A stretch of 64,000 bases of DNA from Xiphydria camelus. Taxonomy: Eukaryota > Arthropoda > Insecta > Hymenoptera > Xiphydriidae. Below the pieces are notes generated by a model. It was not told where the DNA came from. It worked only from the letters and a program-made list of their open reading frames with translations, and made no database searches. Made by a program: the position numbers and the translations under genes. The DNA lies in contig OY783193.1 of the NCBI GenBank assembly GCA_963678675.1, forward strand, positions 7,867,394 through 7,931,393, written 5' to 3'. Positions 35,600-48,617 of the stretch are shown piece by piece; position 1 is the first letter of the stretch, and every line of letters starts with the position of its first letter.

Positions 35600-37888
35600 A
35601 CCTGTGAGGCTAAACTTACTCGCCGGGAAAGAAATTTCAATCGCTATTATCTCATTATTTATGAATTTTTGGCCTATATCGATACTAAACTTTATTGTAG
35701 ATAAAAATGTAGTCTTCAAAAAAGTATTATATAAATATGACCCAAAAGCCCATAGGTAATGAGATAATAGTTATTGGAGTTTCTTTCCTATAGCGAGTAA
35801 GTTTAGTCTCATATGGTATAATAGTAAATAGATATCACGAGAAAACCGGAGTTCATTTGGGCTAAAGTTTCATAATTACGAGAAACAAAAAACTTTTCTT
35901 TAAAATTGAAAATTTCTCAAATTGTCTGAATTCAGAAGTAGGGCCGATAAAAATCAAGTTTTACGGCACTATTGATATTATTCTTTACGTAAATCAATCT
36001 GTTAAAATATAAGTTTTATTTAAATAATAATAATGTTGAATAATTTATAGAATAGTGCGAGCCAAACGTCTTCTTTATACATATACGTACATATACCTAT
36101 TTAAAAGCTTTAAAGAAAAATCTATTTTTCGAACCAGACTTCCGCTTCTCCTTACTCTCCTACGTTTTTCTAGATACTTTACGCGTGTAGCGCGCAGCCT
36201 TCTAAAATTACTTTGCAGCTTTCCATATATAGTATTAATTTATCAACGCCATTCACTCAAGAGATAGAAATAACGCAATAACAGCGAGTCGCTATGGTCA
36301 TCCAAGCAGCACGCGATGCTACGCGGAAGAATTATTTCTGTCGAAGATCTGCAGAGGCACACGATTCGAGAAATACATATATATAGGCACCTGAGAAGTC
36401 TCCAGGTGTAACAGACACCGGGCCCGCGGGACGCGTGCCATTTTCCCACGTGTGGGCCCCTGCCACGCAATTCTTTCGGTCCCAATCTTTTGGTCTTCCG
36501 CCGCGGCTCTCCTCGCCCTGGAGGTCATGGTCATTCCCCTCGTAATCTTAGCACCCTCCCGGCGTTACCTTCGAGATTCGGGTGCCCCCTTCTCGCCCGA
36601 CGTCACGCCAGGTGACGTGTGTTCGGGTGTGACGTCACGAGCATATGCACGCCTCTCGAGACCTCCTGCAACGCGTGACGTAAGGAAGAACCCCTCTCCG
36701 CGACATATTATATGGTGTAATGATTCCTTGGCGATTCCGGGGTGATCCTTATTTATTCCTGGCATAGGTAGGAAGGTATCTTGACCCGTGGGAGCATTGC
36801 TGTGTGCGCAGATGTGACTTCGAGTTGCAGATGGCTGCGACGATCGCGTGCTCTAAACAGCTGATAGTCGTAGGTACTTTGATAGGGGAGAGCTCTTAGG
36901 TAAATAGAAGATAAAGAATGCTAGAGGTGAGAAAAACGGCTCGGGATGCGTGGTAGCTTTTCTTCATTCTCGAGAATATATATACAAGATGTACACATAG
37001 ATCCGGTGAATTCTTAAAATAATTGAAAAATCTGTCTGAAAGTATGCATTGTATGCAATTTTTTTTCCTTTCATCTCAGATGCAAGCCCTTCGACATAAG
37101 TTGCATCAGATTGCTGAATAAGGTGTTCTTGCAGCTTCAAAGTTTCAGTAGGTCAATATTCCACAGCAGTGACGAGCTTGTCGTGGCAGCTGTGAAGGTA
37201 GACCGTATTATTGTCCAATTCTGCAGCAGGATTATGTAAAATATTCTGAACGACAATAAGGACTAACGATAAGTAGGACGTGCAAGACGATATTTAGTCT
37301 CTCAGCGAATTTATTCCAGAATTACGTATGTCTGTGTACAACATTAAATATTTCTTGAGAAAATTCCGAAATGTTGAACATTCATTTTTGTTAGGGAATT
37401 TCATTTACTATTCGACCGAGTTGGAATTTCTTCGGCGTACAAGTATGTGTAGGCTTGTGACGTCAGGAGACAGCTGACTTGCAGCACGCGCTCTCACGCG
37501 ACTCGCACCCTTCGGCTTCTCCCCAAAACTTACATGCATTATGCACCCTTGGCAATTTACTTGTTGCACCGTCGGAAAAAAGAGTCTGCCGTGCTTGGAC
37601 CCTCCGAAGAATAGGTTTATTGTCGTCACAAGTACCTACGAAATTCTATTTCTCTGCATATTCCTTCCCCTCCCCAATTCCCTCACCCCATCGCTTATTT
37701 CCAGAAGGTTCCAATCGTAGATATACAACAGCGTACAGATTTGGACTAAAATTATAGTTATTTTGAAAAGAAAATACTCATTCTGTGCATATTTAAATAA
37801 ATTTATCCTATACGCACATAAAACTAGTCACCTCATATTGTTAAAAATGTATGGGGTTACGGAGTTAATGAGATTATTTCATTGCAGA
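35600..37888. other. Intergenic DNA with a CRE-rich patch
   Basis: Unrecognised sequence. The CpG-rich part around 36400-36700 carries the CRE-like words listed separately. The open frames there are short and overlap on both strands. Confidence 0.5.
36599..36683. promoter_or_regulatory. Cluster of CRE-like TGACG sites
   Basis: GACGTCAC (36599-36606), GTGACGTG (36612-36619), a perfect TGACGTCA (36630-36637) and TGACGTAA (36676-36683) fall within 85 bp. Another perfect TGACGTCA is at 37458-37465. These are CREB/ATF-type binding words. No gene is recognised next to them. Confidence 0.4.
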
Positions 37889-38128
37889 GTTGTAGCGGCC
37901 CGACACCAGGTGGCACAGCCCCTTCTCGGCTCTCGGTAGTGGTCCGACGGCAGTTCCTATATAAGAGCGCAACCGCTTGACCCTCTTTCATACTCCCAGG
38001 GTTTTTTTAAACAGTCATTTTTACCGTCCACGACCTTGGAATTTTATCATAAACTATCTTATTAAAGACCATTTTTGCAAAGGTCACGCATTCGGCGGAC
38101 CGAATAATTAATTAATTAATTACATTTT
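37889..38128 (+). mobile_element. Possible solo LTR or LTR-like promoter fragment
   Basis: The segment begins TGTAGCGGCCCGACACCAGG, has a TATA box with start context (ctatataagagcgcaacc, about 37956-37973), and runs to a CA at about 38125. These are features of retrotransposon LTRs. I see no matching target duplication, no primer-binding site and no gag/pol nearby, so it could also be an ordinary promoter. Confidence 0.3.
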
Positions 38129-38262
38129 TACTTTTTATTGCAGCCCATTTTCATCTTGGCTATAAATACCACCGTAGTGTTGTGTATAATGGCGTTTATC
38201 CTACTGATAAATGTTCCAACAGCAGGAATCAAGGAGGTGGGAAATTACGCAAAATTTGTAAA

Positions 38263-38624
38263 GTTTCGCTAGTATTTGTAATTCGGGAAAAAAGTTGTAA
38301 AGGTATGTATCGCGTGAGTTCCTTTAGGTGTTTATTTTCAAATATACATGAAATGGAGACGATGACGAAAAAAAGGAAAGCGTTCCGTAGTACTTGAGGA
38401 GCGTGGATTATTAATTCAAAGGTGGATTCTTCATCCGTTTAAATAAATTTTGATAGCGGACGGATGAACGGACAGACAGAAATTAGTAATGTCCAAGGGA
38501 CACTAATACATCGAGAAACTTCATTTATACTTGAAAATAAACGCCTAAGGGAACTCACGCGATACATTTACCTATAGTACACTTCTACAATTTTGTTTTT
38601 CAAATTAAAAATACTAGCGAAACG
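38263..38624. repeat. Inverted repeat of about 95-bp arms
   Basis: The left arm (38263-38355: tttcgctagtattt, cgcgtgagttcctttagg) pairs with the right arm (38521-38624: ccctaagg-type gggaactcacgcg, aaatactagcgaaa). The loop is about 165 bp and has no known domain. Arm divergence is roughly one base in ten. It is probably an old fold-back element. Confidence 0.7.
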
Positions 38625-40262
38625 GGATAGATTTTTTCTCTCCCTGCACCACGTATAGGGCAGACTTTGTAGGACATACGGAATGGAGTTATTTGGATTA
38701 AAATAACGTCAGAATTATTTTATTTAATACAAATTTAATTAAAACGAACGAATTAGTTGGTTTTATCAAGATAAACTTTATAGGAGTTTAGTATAAGAAG
38801 TTCGTGATGGAGTAAGAAGCTATTTTATAATAATTATACTCGTCGATACAAGAAATTCTAATATCGAATAAATTTGTTTCGATTGTTTTTACGTAGCGAT
38901 ACGGAGAAAGCATCGTTTCGAAAGAAAATCCATTAAAATCGAAATCTTTTGTCTCCACCGTTACGCTCGAACGTGATACTTCCAAAAACCGCCCGTTTTT
39001 CCTGGCGTAGGCAATTTCACGTTTGACCGTGTCATTTGAACTCGTTCAACCTTTGGTTCACGTGTATCGTTCCATTCGGTTTGACGGCAAGCGTGGCACG
39101 ATACGCTCAAAGCTTAATTAAAATGAAATTATGTCCGTCTCTGGTATCATCGCGTGGTGAGGGGTCACTCTACCATGAGAAACACAGGTAACCGGCGGCC
39201 CAGGTGGTTTCGTGGTGAAATACACGACATGTGCCTGATTACTGTAGTATCGCTGTGGGAACGCTTCCATTTCGATAGCGAATACTAACTCTTTTGATAA
39301 ATGAATTTAGACCCACTTTTTAATGGAGGGTGAAATATTCATACTCCGAATTTTGGCAAACATCATTATGTGTTTATTCTTATTTACTGACAATGATGCA
39401 GGGAATTAAGAAATACACAATTGCCTTTAAAATAATTTTCAGGGCCATTAGTTTCTTTTTGAGTATATTGAATTAATTTATATTTTTTTCTATGAAGTAA
39501 CTTTCTATATATTACGACGTTATGATCAGCTGATTCTGTTCTAGAATGAAAGTTCGAAATTGATGAGCTTACAGCATAAAATCGAAAGTATCAATAGCTC
39601 TAAAGGATTAAAGATGAGATTAGAAATTCCTGTAGTAATTATGTTGGAATTTTCAGTTGCATTGACCTACATGCTTCTCGTTCGTAAGTGCGAATGCAAA
39701 TTCTCAGAATAAGTATTATTTTCTCGTTCTTACTAGAAGACTAACTAAAATGATATTCTACATAATTTTTTCTTGAGAAGAATTTAAACCTGAATTTGTC
39801 AACATCACCAAAATTTTTACAGCGTTTATTTCATTAATATTGCACTCATTAAACTCTGAGCTGAATAACGGCGTCTAGGCAAGAAGATAAAAACGAGTAA
39901 AATTCTATTTTTCTTGTAATAGCTGCACACCGAACGCCGGACCCCGTGAGAATGGCGATGAGTTATCAGCATAATTCCCATGGATGCTTCAACACCTGGC
40001 AGAGAATACCCGCAGCTTGGCAAGTTTTGTCCGTAAAAAAGAAAAAGATCCGGTAGGAGTTTACGATGGAACGTTTGCTCAGGTGGACAATAATTGTCAG
40101 TCAGTTACGTCCGGTGGGGCACTGACGCACATGGCGAATAGCTCGGCACATATAGTGACAGATGCGCGGTCAATTAACGCCTCATTAAAACAATTTGAAT
40201 GTTTTCACGATCTACCGTGATCGACCGATTCACCGATGAAACTTCAGAAGAAGTGAAACGAG

Positions 40263-40816
40263 TTAACCCTACAGTGATCGCGCGGATGACAATGGTCATC
40301 CATACGTGATTTGATTTCTGAAAACAAATTAGTAACTATAAGTTGAAAGCTCCTAATATTATTAAAAAAAGGAATTTTACATTTCATTTGTTTTCTATTA
40401 TCGTTTATTAAGAGATTCCTGAGATTTAATAATAAAATGCTAAGTATATTTTACATATTTATTCATTCCTTAATCCTTATTTCAACGTGGATGACCACAG
40501 AAAAAAAGAATTAATTGAATCTACTGCAAATTACTTGCGCGGTCGCACAGGTAATTATTTATTTGTATCACTGAAATGTTTTAATACATCAATTTGATAT
40601 CGCTTCCTTACAATCATATGGAATAAGGAAGAAATATCAAATTAATGTGAAAAAAGATCAAATTGATGTAAATAAGTAATTAATTACGATCCCGCAAGTA
40701 ATTGTTAGTAGATCCAACTAATTATTTTTCTCTCTGTGTGTGTGTATAGTGTCTACACTCGACCGCCCGACCACTGACGTTTCGTTACGGAGCACGCACG
40801 ACCGCTGTAGGGTTAA
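40263..40816. mobile_element. piggyBac-like non-autonomous element, copy 1 (interrupted)
   Basis: TTAA then CCCTACAGTG at the left, and CTGTAGGG then TTAA at the right: TTAA target duplication and CCCT ends are piggyBac hallmarks. The body matches the intact copy at 58232-58526 (gcgcggatgacaatggtcat, gtttattaagagattcct). A 243-bp element with its own inverted ends interrupts it. Confidence 0.85.
40496..40738. mobile_element. MITE nested in piggyBac-like copy 1
   Basis: The ends CACAGAAAAAAAGAATTAATTG and the complement of CACAGAGAGAAAAATAATTAG continue as arms of about 45 bp (tctact, aattacttgcg). A second short inverted pair (atcaatttgatat and atatcaaattaatg) lies in the centre. Its absence from the piggyBac-like copy at 58.2 kb shows it inserted later. 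Confidence 0.8.
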
Positions 40817-41681
40817 TCGATATTCAACAGCACGCAGCCCCATTAGCAAGAGGTTCGATATATCGAGCAGCGTTTGACAAAATCCCACAAAGTGCTTCTT
40901 TAATTACATCACGTTCAAGGGTTGGTGGACGGGGAAAAAGCCGCAGAACGGTAGAGTTCTTTTATTATTTCAATTCGTTTTACTGTTGTTAATTCATTTA
41001 ACATCTGCCGCGGTTGCAGTTGCCTCGAGGCTCGACCATTCATCCGCAATCCAACGCGACTCCACTTCCTGTTCCAACCCTATCTCGATCCCACGTTACA
41101 AATTTCCTCAATCCCGAGAATCCTTTTCTTTCACCTCTTCTATAGTTAGTTATTTCAAACGTTCGAATAGCATTTCCGCGGAGACGATATTAACGTTCGA
41201 GCGTTTTAAGATTAATCGATAGATTTTTCATGTTGGAAAATAAAACAAACCCAGCCTCGTTTCGCTCGCCGGACTTGTTAAGGAGTCTCGTCAGTGAAAT
41301 TTTTCAAGACAGATTTTTATTAGATTTTTTTCATGTATTTAGCCAAGTATCTTATAGATGAAAATCAAAAACCAATCAATTTTCACTTAACCGTTTCTTT
41401 GTAATTAATTTTTAAAAGTAGGCATTTTAACATTGTGGCTTATGCACATACTGCTAAACAGACGTCAAACACAGTTTTAGCAAGACAGAAAATTCACAAA
41501 ATATGCTCAAATTATATGGTAAGATGCGTAGTTTTGTTTTTGCATGAAATAAATCACTTTTACTTAGCGGTTTTTGTATAATAAGAAAAAATGTGAGGGA
41601 AAACGCGAATTTTCAGGCAAAACCGGCGGCCATATGCAAAATCGTGGCAACGCAGAGGCTATGACGTTTTGCTGTGACTCT

Positions 41682-41817
41682 CAGGGCCGCGTCTAACGGG
41701 GGGCCATTTCGTGCCACGCACGAAGGTGCACTAGCCATGAGGCGCCAAAAGGCCTCATACCTACTCCAGAAAAGGGCGCTAAGCACGAAGGCGTCTCAAC
41801 ATCTAGAAGCGGCCCTG
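41682..41817. mobile_element. hAT-like MITE with perfect 8-bp target duplication
   Basis: Terminal repeats are CAGGGCCGCGTCTA and the complement of CAGGGCCGCTTCTA. GTGACTCT occurs immediately before (41674-41681) and after (41818-41825), the 8-bp duplication expected of hAT transposition. It is 136 bp with no transposase. The 82-aa open frame across it is incidental. Confidence 0.9.
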
Positions 41818-43115
41818 GTGACTCTCCACGACCCATTCATTGACATTGAATCATTTTCCTATAATATTTTTCTGTTACAAATTTCCCGTTCCACCGAATC
41901 TTCTGGGGTTTCAAAAAATTAAACATTTTTTCTTTTCTTCGAATATTTTTCACTCATGCTACTTTTCACGAGAAGTTACACTTGTTCTTGGTTATGAGTA
42001 AACGCTGTGTGGTAAATCAGATATTCTACGTTATCTACAGAACTAGTACCAACTGCGGAATATTCTAATCCACCGTTGCCACGTCTTGCACACATTTTAT
42101 AATTTTATAATAAAATCAATTTAACGCAAAAAATAAATTATAAACATATTCATCATCTTTAAAATGCATAAGAAATCTGAAATTAACAGATCTTGAATCT
42201 GCCTAACCATGTATTTACTACTTTTTCTTCTGTAAATTAACTTATCTAGGATTGGCAATAACCATCGGTTTCTTTGATGTTTCGCCCCGCGTACCTCACC
42301 CCGCAAAGTACTGACGAGACTCCTTAATGAGATCCACGCCATTTGAACCTCCCGGACCTTTTAGAGGGGTCTATGTCTCTCGTGTTTTTTTTGTTTTACA
42401 CAGGAATGACAAAAAAGCTTCGCTCTTTCGCAATAGGCACGACCGGTCATCAGCCATTAGTCGCCAATTTCGATGCCTTACGCCTCGTTACACCAGCTTT
42501 TTCTATTACAAGGTGTTTCAAAATAAAGTTACAAGGGAAACTTCAGATAAGAGCTATAAAGCTATCCAAATTATACATTTGTAAAATGTCTCTTCGACTT
42601 TGCAAAATAGTAGAAACGTTTCTACTATGTAACTGAAAGTGTTATACAAATATCGAACGAAGCATTTTTTATATGTACGTCACGTGTACCTACAAAACTC
42701 GGGCCTAGAAACAACCAAGTCACGTTCCAGTCTTTTGAGATAATAAACAGAACCGAAGGAACCAAGGAAAAATGAGAAATCCCCGACCCTTTGACATGTG
42801 GCCCTGTGAGTCGAAGTTGTTAAACGATCCCTGGTTTATTTTATTTTGACCCGAACTGTCGGCAGTTTTCGAAAGGAGAGAACAGGTGCCAAGTGATGGC
42901 ACTGCTCCTGATTACAAGGCCGGCTTCCGGCCAATTACGACGGTGCTCTCGCCCTTTGGCGACGCCACTTCGTGCCCTCTTCGTGGTTCGCCGTTGTAAC
43001 GGTTAACCGTTCATTTCAGAATCGCGCAACTCGAGATTTCTTCGTAAGCATCGTCTTTTGTACCGGCCACTTTGCCCTGCGAAGCAACTTTCTCCCGGGA
43101 ACATACTGAATTTTA

Positions 43116-43255
43116 GGGCCGATATTACAATGTCAGTTTAAACCGAAGGTTACAGGTTACCGCTGTTTTTGGTATATGTTCGTGTGACACGAAATATACC
43201 AAAACCAGCGGTAACCTGTAACCTTCGGTTTAACCTGACATTGTAATATCGGCCC
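43116..43255. mobile_element. PIF/Harbinger-like hairpin MITE
   Basis: GGGCCGATATTACAATGTCAG opens an almost perfect arm of about 60 bp mirrored to GGCCC at the right, with TTA on both sides (43113-43115 and 43256-43258). A 3-bp TTA/TAA duplication and GGGCC ends suit PIF/Harbinger. The strong stem would also form a long RNA hairpin if transcribed. Confidence 0.85.
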
Positions 43256-44421
43256 TTAGTAGAATAAATACACCCCCCCCCCCTGAACCCTTTTATTTTA
43301 TGTTGATTAATATTCTACCCGCCACAGCTCTTGTATCAATATATTTTTATATTCGAATATTTCTTGATAAAGTTTAAATAAAATTATATGAACGATGAAT
43401 TTTAATTGAATCTACGTAAATCCTTGGTAGAGCATCCAAGGAGACAGTTTTATAACAACAGCCGATAACACTCCCTGTCATTCTCGTACCGCGCGGTAAG
43501 GGTAAGGGCCGCACGAGACCCTCTTCGCGCGTGTTACCCTCTACCGTAGATTCCTCCATTTATCCGCTACAGCCGACTTTCAAGCGGTCCCTCTGCTCGC
43601 TCTCAGAGGTCGCTTTCGAGAGGAGAAAGCGAACGGGGGCAACTTGAAAGGGCAGGAGAACAATCCTTTCGTGAGGATGTAAAGAGGGGGTCGGAATATT
43701 CGAGAAAAGACATTATCGCATTATCGCGCAACGCGCCAATATCGCACTTGCTGAAGTTTCGTTTAAAGGCAGATCATCATTCCCGTTATGCGTCTACGTG
43801 GACGAATTTGAGCAACGAGCGGTGAAGTAATTTCAGGGCGCTCTCAGCCGGATGTCAATTATTTAAAGTCACTTTTGTCGCGTCAGCGCAGCTTCCTCGG
43901 GCACCCAGTCATTTAAGGAGCCCCCTGTGCGGAGTCTTTGTCGTTTTAGAGACAGCTTATAATTTTCAGAAATTCACCGGCACTTCGAAATGGAAGGTTG
44001 CAAAAACTTGGCTCCATTTTCGCACCAATCGCCGATTCGCTCAGAGGTTGAATTATAGATCCCAATTTGTGGCTTCGTCCTGTACGAATATAGCGCAATT
44101 CGTATATTTCTCTGCGATCGTTAAATTTGCCACACCAAAAAAAAAACGTACCTATTTCCTGGGTCGCTGTAATCTAGTTCAATTAATCGTAAAAATACGA
44201 ACGAACAGCTGGTCGACGAAGGAAGGAAAAAGAAACCCTTCGGTTTCTCCGTGAAAACGTGATAACGGTTATTTCCTCGTATTTCAAAATCTATTAATTC
44301 CAAACCTTTCCTTGGAATCTGGCGACTCGAGGTAATCAATTGCACCGTATCCCTGCAATTTCCCGAGCACAAATTGCAATCCAAAATGACAGTCTGCTAA
44401 CGTCACCTGTCTCCTTAAGTA

Positions 44422-45158
44422 TTAAGGGGGTATTCTACAGTGACGGTTTCAAAAAACAATTTTTTTTCTTCTTGCTTTTTGCGTTTATTATACCCTTAGG
44501 AATTTGCCTGTAAATGGATTTCCCGAAATTCGTTGAAATGTGAAAATTACAGGTGTTCGTGTTCCGACGCGCATAGGGCTCCGAGCATGCGCAGCCGGCT
44601 TTAAACGCCTTTTTCTCGGAACCGCATCTTTAAAGTTGGCGTGCAGGATAGCTCAAAAACTATTCAACCGATTCGTTTAAAATTTCTGCAGCATAATCTG
44701 TATTACTTTTCCCATGGAGTGAACCTAAAATTGATTAAGAATTTATTTTTTTTTCTCTTTTAATTGACATTTTAATACGAAAAAGAAGCAATAAAAATGG
44801 AATTTTTTCATTTAGTTCATAAACTTTTATAATATTTAATTATTTCAACCCTACGTAGGCTCAATCCCTTCCAAATATGTTAATAAATAAAATAAATGGT
44901 TAAATTTATGTTTCACATCACTTGACCAGCGTCCAGCCTGCACGCCGTGGCGCCCGGGGCAGCGGACACGCCCAACTTCATCCGCTCACAGAGCTGCCAT
45001 TTTGTTTTGTTTTTTTTATGTATATATATTTTTGAATAATAATTGTCTTTGTAAGTAGATAGCAAAAAACTGAATACAAATATGTTTTTTTATTTTCTGG
45101 AAAACAATTTCCAAATTTCATGTAAAAATACAGTCCGCACTGTAGAATACCCCCTTAA
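44422..45158. mobile_element. TTAA-flanked DNA element, 17-bp ends
   Basis: TTAA plus GGGGGTATTCTACAGTG at the left, and its exact complement plus TTAA at the right. The 729-bp interior has no transposase. TTAA duplication suggests piggyBac-superfamily mobilisation, although the GGGGG end differs from the CCCT family at 40 and 58 kb. The open frame at 45082-45432 starts inside it and is not protein-like. Confidence 0.85.
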
Positions 45159-45657
45159 GGAAAGAAAAAAACGTTTTACCCTTTCCTGGGAGGACGTTGT
45201 ACAGGCCGCGAGCGCGGCGTTTCACGGAAAGCCATCTCGCCGAGGTCTAATATTTAGTTCCATAAATCACGCACTTTTATGTCTTTTCCAAAAACTTCAG
45301 GGAACACTTGGCGTTTTAAGCGAGCCGGTCGATGTTCGGTGGACCGGCTTTCGCTCGTTACGACAGGACCGTCAGGTACTCGACTGTTTTCTCTCGCTGA
45401 TTTTTTTTCTCTCGCCTAAAGGCTATCCGTAAATTCAACTGATTTGACGAAAGGAGTGTTGCATTTTTTTCCAGATCAATGTGCAATACAATTTCAGTGA
45501 AATGTAAATGAAAAGAGGGATGGTTTTGTATATTTTTTTTTACCGAAAGGGATGCCTCATCGATTTAACGAAATTATTATTATTACCCAAGACACTGTTT
45601 ACCCATTCCTATGATCGACGACCAATAGCGATTCAATTAAATATTTAAAGAGAGCTA

Positions 45658-46399
45658 CACCGGGAGATATTTATAGGTCGCACACAGCAATAGAGAGAGA
45701 TATAGCTATGATAACTATACTTTAAGGCGAAATAAGGTTAACTAAGCAGTATAGGTAAAATAGCAATACCAAATTGTAATTGTAACATATTGCTGAAATA
45801 ACTATACGTATAGCTGAAATAACCATACGAGCTGCTAATATGTAGGTATAGTTGAAATAGAAATACGTATTGCTAAGGTGACTAGAACTTATTCCTATAC
45901 ATACTATTACACTCAGTTCTGCAAACAGTAGACCTCATTGAAGTGGTAGATTGAAAGCGGGTCGGACAGATTCATTGTTCACGCTCGCTATGAATAAATT
46001 ATTGTAGCTAGATACTGGTTATAGGAAATTTAATCCTCTACAAAATTATCTCTGTGAAATTTTGGGCTACTATAGCACCGTTTTCGCAGCGTTCGCCGTT
46101 TAAGGTAGATAACGTCATTTCGTATACTACCTCCGCTCACGTTGGGGATGATTAATCCCCTTTCCACCCTTCCGATCGTACCCTCCAACGATAAGTTGAT
46201 ACGCTGAGAGTCAATGAACATATGTGCCAAGTTTCATCAAGATCGGAAAAGCGTTTAAAAGTTCTCGTACCACGAATAGACAGACAAACAGACAGAAAGC
46301 ATTTTCGCTCTACCCTATCGAACAGTAGATCTCACTACGTTCGATCAATTAATAAATTACTAGCATATTGCCGTGCGACCTATAAAATTTCTCTCAGTG
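45658..46399 (-). mobile_element. Dispersed inverted-terminal-repeat element, copy B
   Basis: The ends are CACCGGGAGATATTTATAGG and the complement of CACTGAGAGAAATTTTATAGG, then GGTCGCAC on both sides. The part up to about 45900 matches copy A (19315-20243) on the opposite strand, including the CTATACGTATAG words. The extra interior has the phrase tgccaagtttcatcaagatcgg followed by agacagacaaacagacag, a run I have seen in many insect repeats. It is non-coding. Confidence 0.75.
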
Positions 46400-48617
46400 T
46401 AACAGGTCGTGCCTCGGAGGACGAAACGCGGCCAAAAAATTAATTCGCGGCATATGGTTCGTCTTGGCACATATACTCGTTTGCGGCGGCGCGCTCCTTC
46501 ATTATCCACCGTTACCCAGGATGCACCATATGGCACGAATCTCCCGGCACGTATGGATTTTAATTTGCTGTTTATAGCCCGCGCCCTGGGACTCGTGATT
46601 TCGTCCCGTTACAGAAGAGGAACGCCCACACAATCCTTTCGGGGTACAGTTATGCGCAAGGATAACGAGAATGAGTCCGCATGGCAGGCATCGTAGGACC
46701 TTTTCGTTACGGTGCCCTTACGAGGCCATTTTTTGTGGCCTATACGGAAGGGCGCGAGGCGTACGCGTATAGGCAGGATGCGAGCGTCTTTCCGGAAGGG
46801 CCCTTCGGAGTGAATCCTGTTTCACGATATATACTGTTACGGACGCAACCCAAGAAATTTCAACACGCACCTGCCGCGAGATCCCGTTGGCGTGCGATCG
46901 TTTCAGGACGTGGGGGTGAGTGTTTGAGCTTCGACGAGTCTTACAGCACGAGTGCACGACATTGACATCATTTGCTTTCCAATGTGAGGGAGTTTATCAT
47001 ATTATACTTAGAAGCCATTAAGGATATATATTTCATATTTGAATTAGTCTTGAAGAAAAAAAACAAATATTTTTAGGATGTTGCAAAGGAAATCATCTAA
47101 AGTAACCCGCTTTAGTGAAAATAATGCTACTGACTAAATGACGTCATTCTTTTCGTCGAAATGACATCAAACATCTTTCAGAAATGACAAAAACATGATA
47201 AAGCCTCATTATTTTGTCATTTCTGAAAGACGTTAAATGCTATTTTCACATAAAGAATTACGACATTTAACGAGTGACGTTATTTTGACCAAAGTTTGTT
47301 GCTTGGGCCATGACTGTAGCAGCCATTCAGTTATTTGTTGCAATTGTACGGTGAATTTTTGCAGCAATACGGTTAGCTCTCCCGCAGTAAATATTTCCGG
47401 CTACTGCAGAGCCATATATATTTCTGGCTGTCACCATTGCAGCCAGAAGTATCGCCGCATCCCCTAAATATTCATTTTTACTGCTCCAATCGAATGCCTA
47501 CATATGCTCGAAGCTCGTATACTTTTAGCGAAATCTCGCCCGATCCGCCAAGGCGACGTGTGTGGCCCAAAATTAAACGTATAAAGTAATGAACATCCCG
47601 AGGGACTTCCCGCACATTTACACGCGCTTTTGCCTCGTTTATGGCCAGTGCTAAACGCCCGCTTTGCGGCGCTTCTCGTTAGCTTAATTTTACGATCTAA
47701 GCCGCGCGCTGCCGCTATTTTTCACAATTCTGATATAATGGTAGTCTTAACCGCTTTCCAGACGAATTGGCGCACGGTTAGCTTGTTAGGGAGGCTTAAT
47801 CGCGTGGTTTAAACACGGCTTTTAAGGACCGGCGCGCCATCGGCGGTGTTTTCGACAGTTTTGCATCGGCTCGTCGGGCTCCGCGGTGTAGAATTGAAAA
47901 GATCATTTCGAAAATTCAAAGCGTCCTGCAATTTGTAGTAGCGAGTTAATGAGAGTAATTAGGAAACGATAATAATGATACATAGTCAAGGTGTATAAAT
48001 GGGTATCTTTTTTTATCCCGCCTCTCGATAGATATAACTCAGGGCGACACGTTGGGATTCACCAGTAGCCATCGTAAAACGATGTCGTTAAATGTGCATC
48101 GGCAACTTTCAATCGGAAATATTAACTTGTGGTCGCAGTCGAAGATGCACCCCCTGCCCCATTTACCAGTCCTTGCATATACAGAGGTTCCACAGCTATC
48201 CCACTACTGCAGCCTCATTAGTGATGGGGATCAGTATTTCCGAAATTAATAGGTTATATCCCGCATCCAATTAGCGTTTCTGCTTCGGCTAATGGGGCGG
48301 ATTCTTAATTGCTTTTCAAAATATGATAAAGAGTCGGCTCTTTCGGAAGCCGCTTTTTCCGAACCTACGGTGTCCACACGCGGTGATGGATGCCGCGGGA
48401 AGCTAAAGACGCGTGTTAAAGATTACGGGGATGATGAACTGTCAAAAAAAATGATCAAGAGATCTCTCTTTTCAATTGCCTATTTAATTGGCACTTGAGT
48501 TTCATTGCTAATCAATAATCACTATACGTAGAGATGCTGTATCCCAACGTATAGCTAAGATCTTCGTTATATTCCACGAGAAAAAAATCAATTTCGTGGG
48601 ATATATTTAGTCTACAC
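46400..48617. other. Intergenic DNA, no gene recognised
   Basis: The first 600 bp are CpG-rich with open frames up to 95 aa (46409-46696, 46681-46965) that lack motifs. A hairpin made of catctttcagaaatgacaaaa and its complement lies at 47174-47235. The stretch 47320-47460 repeats GCAGCCA/TGGCTG words. Confidence 0.5.
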
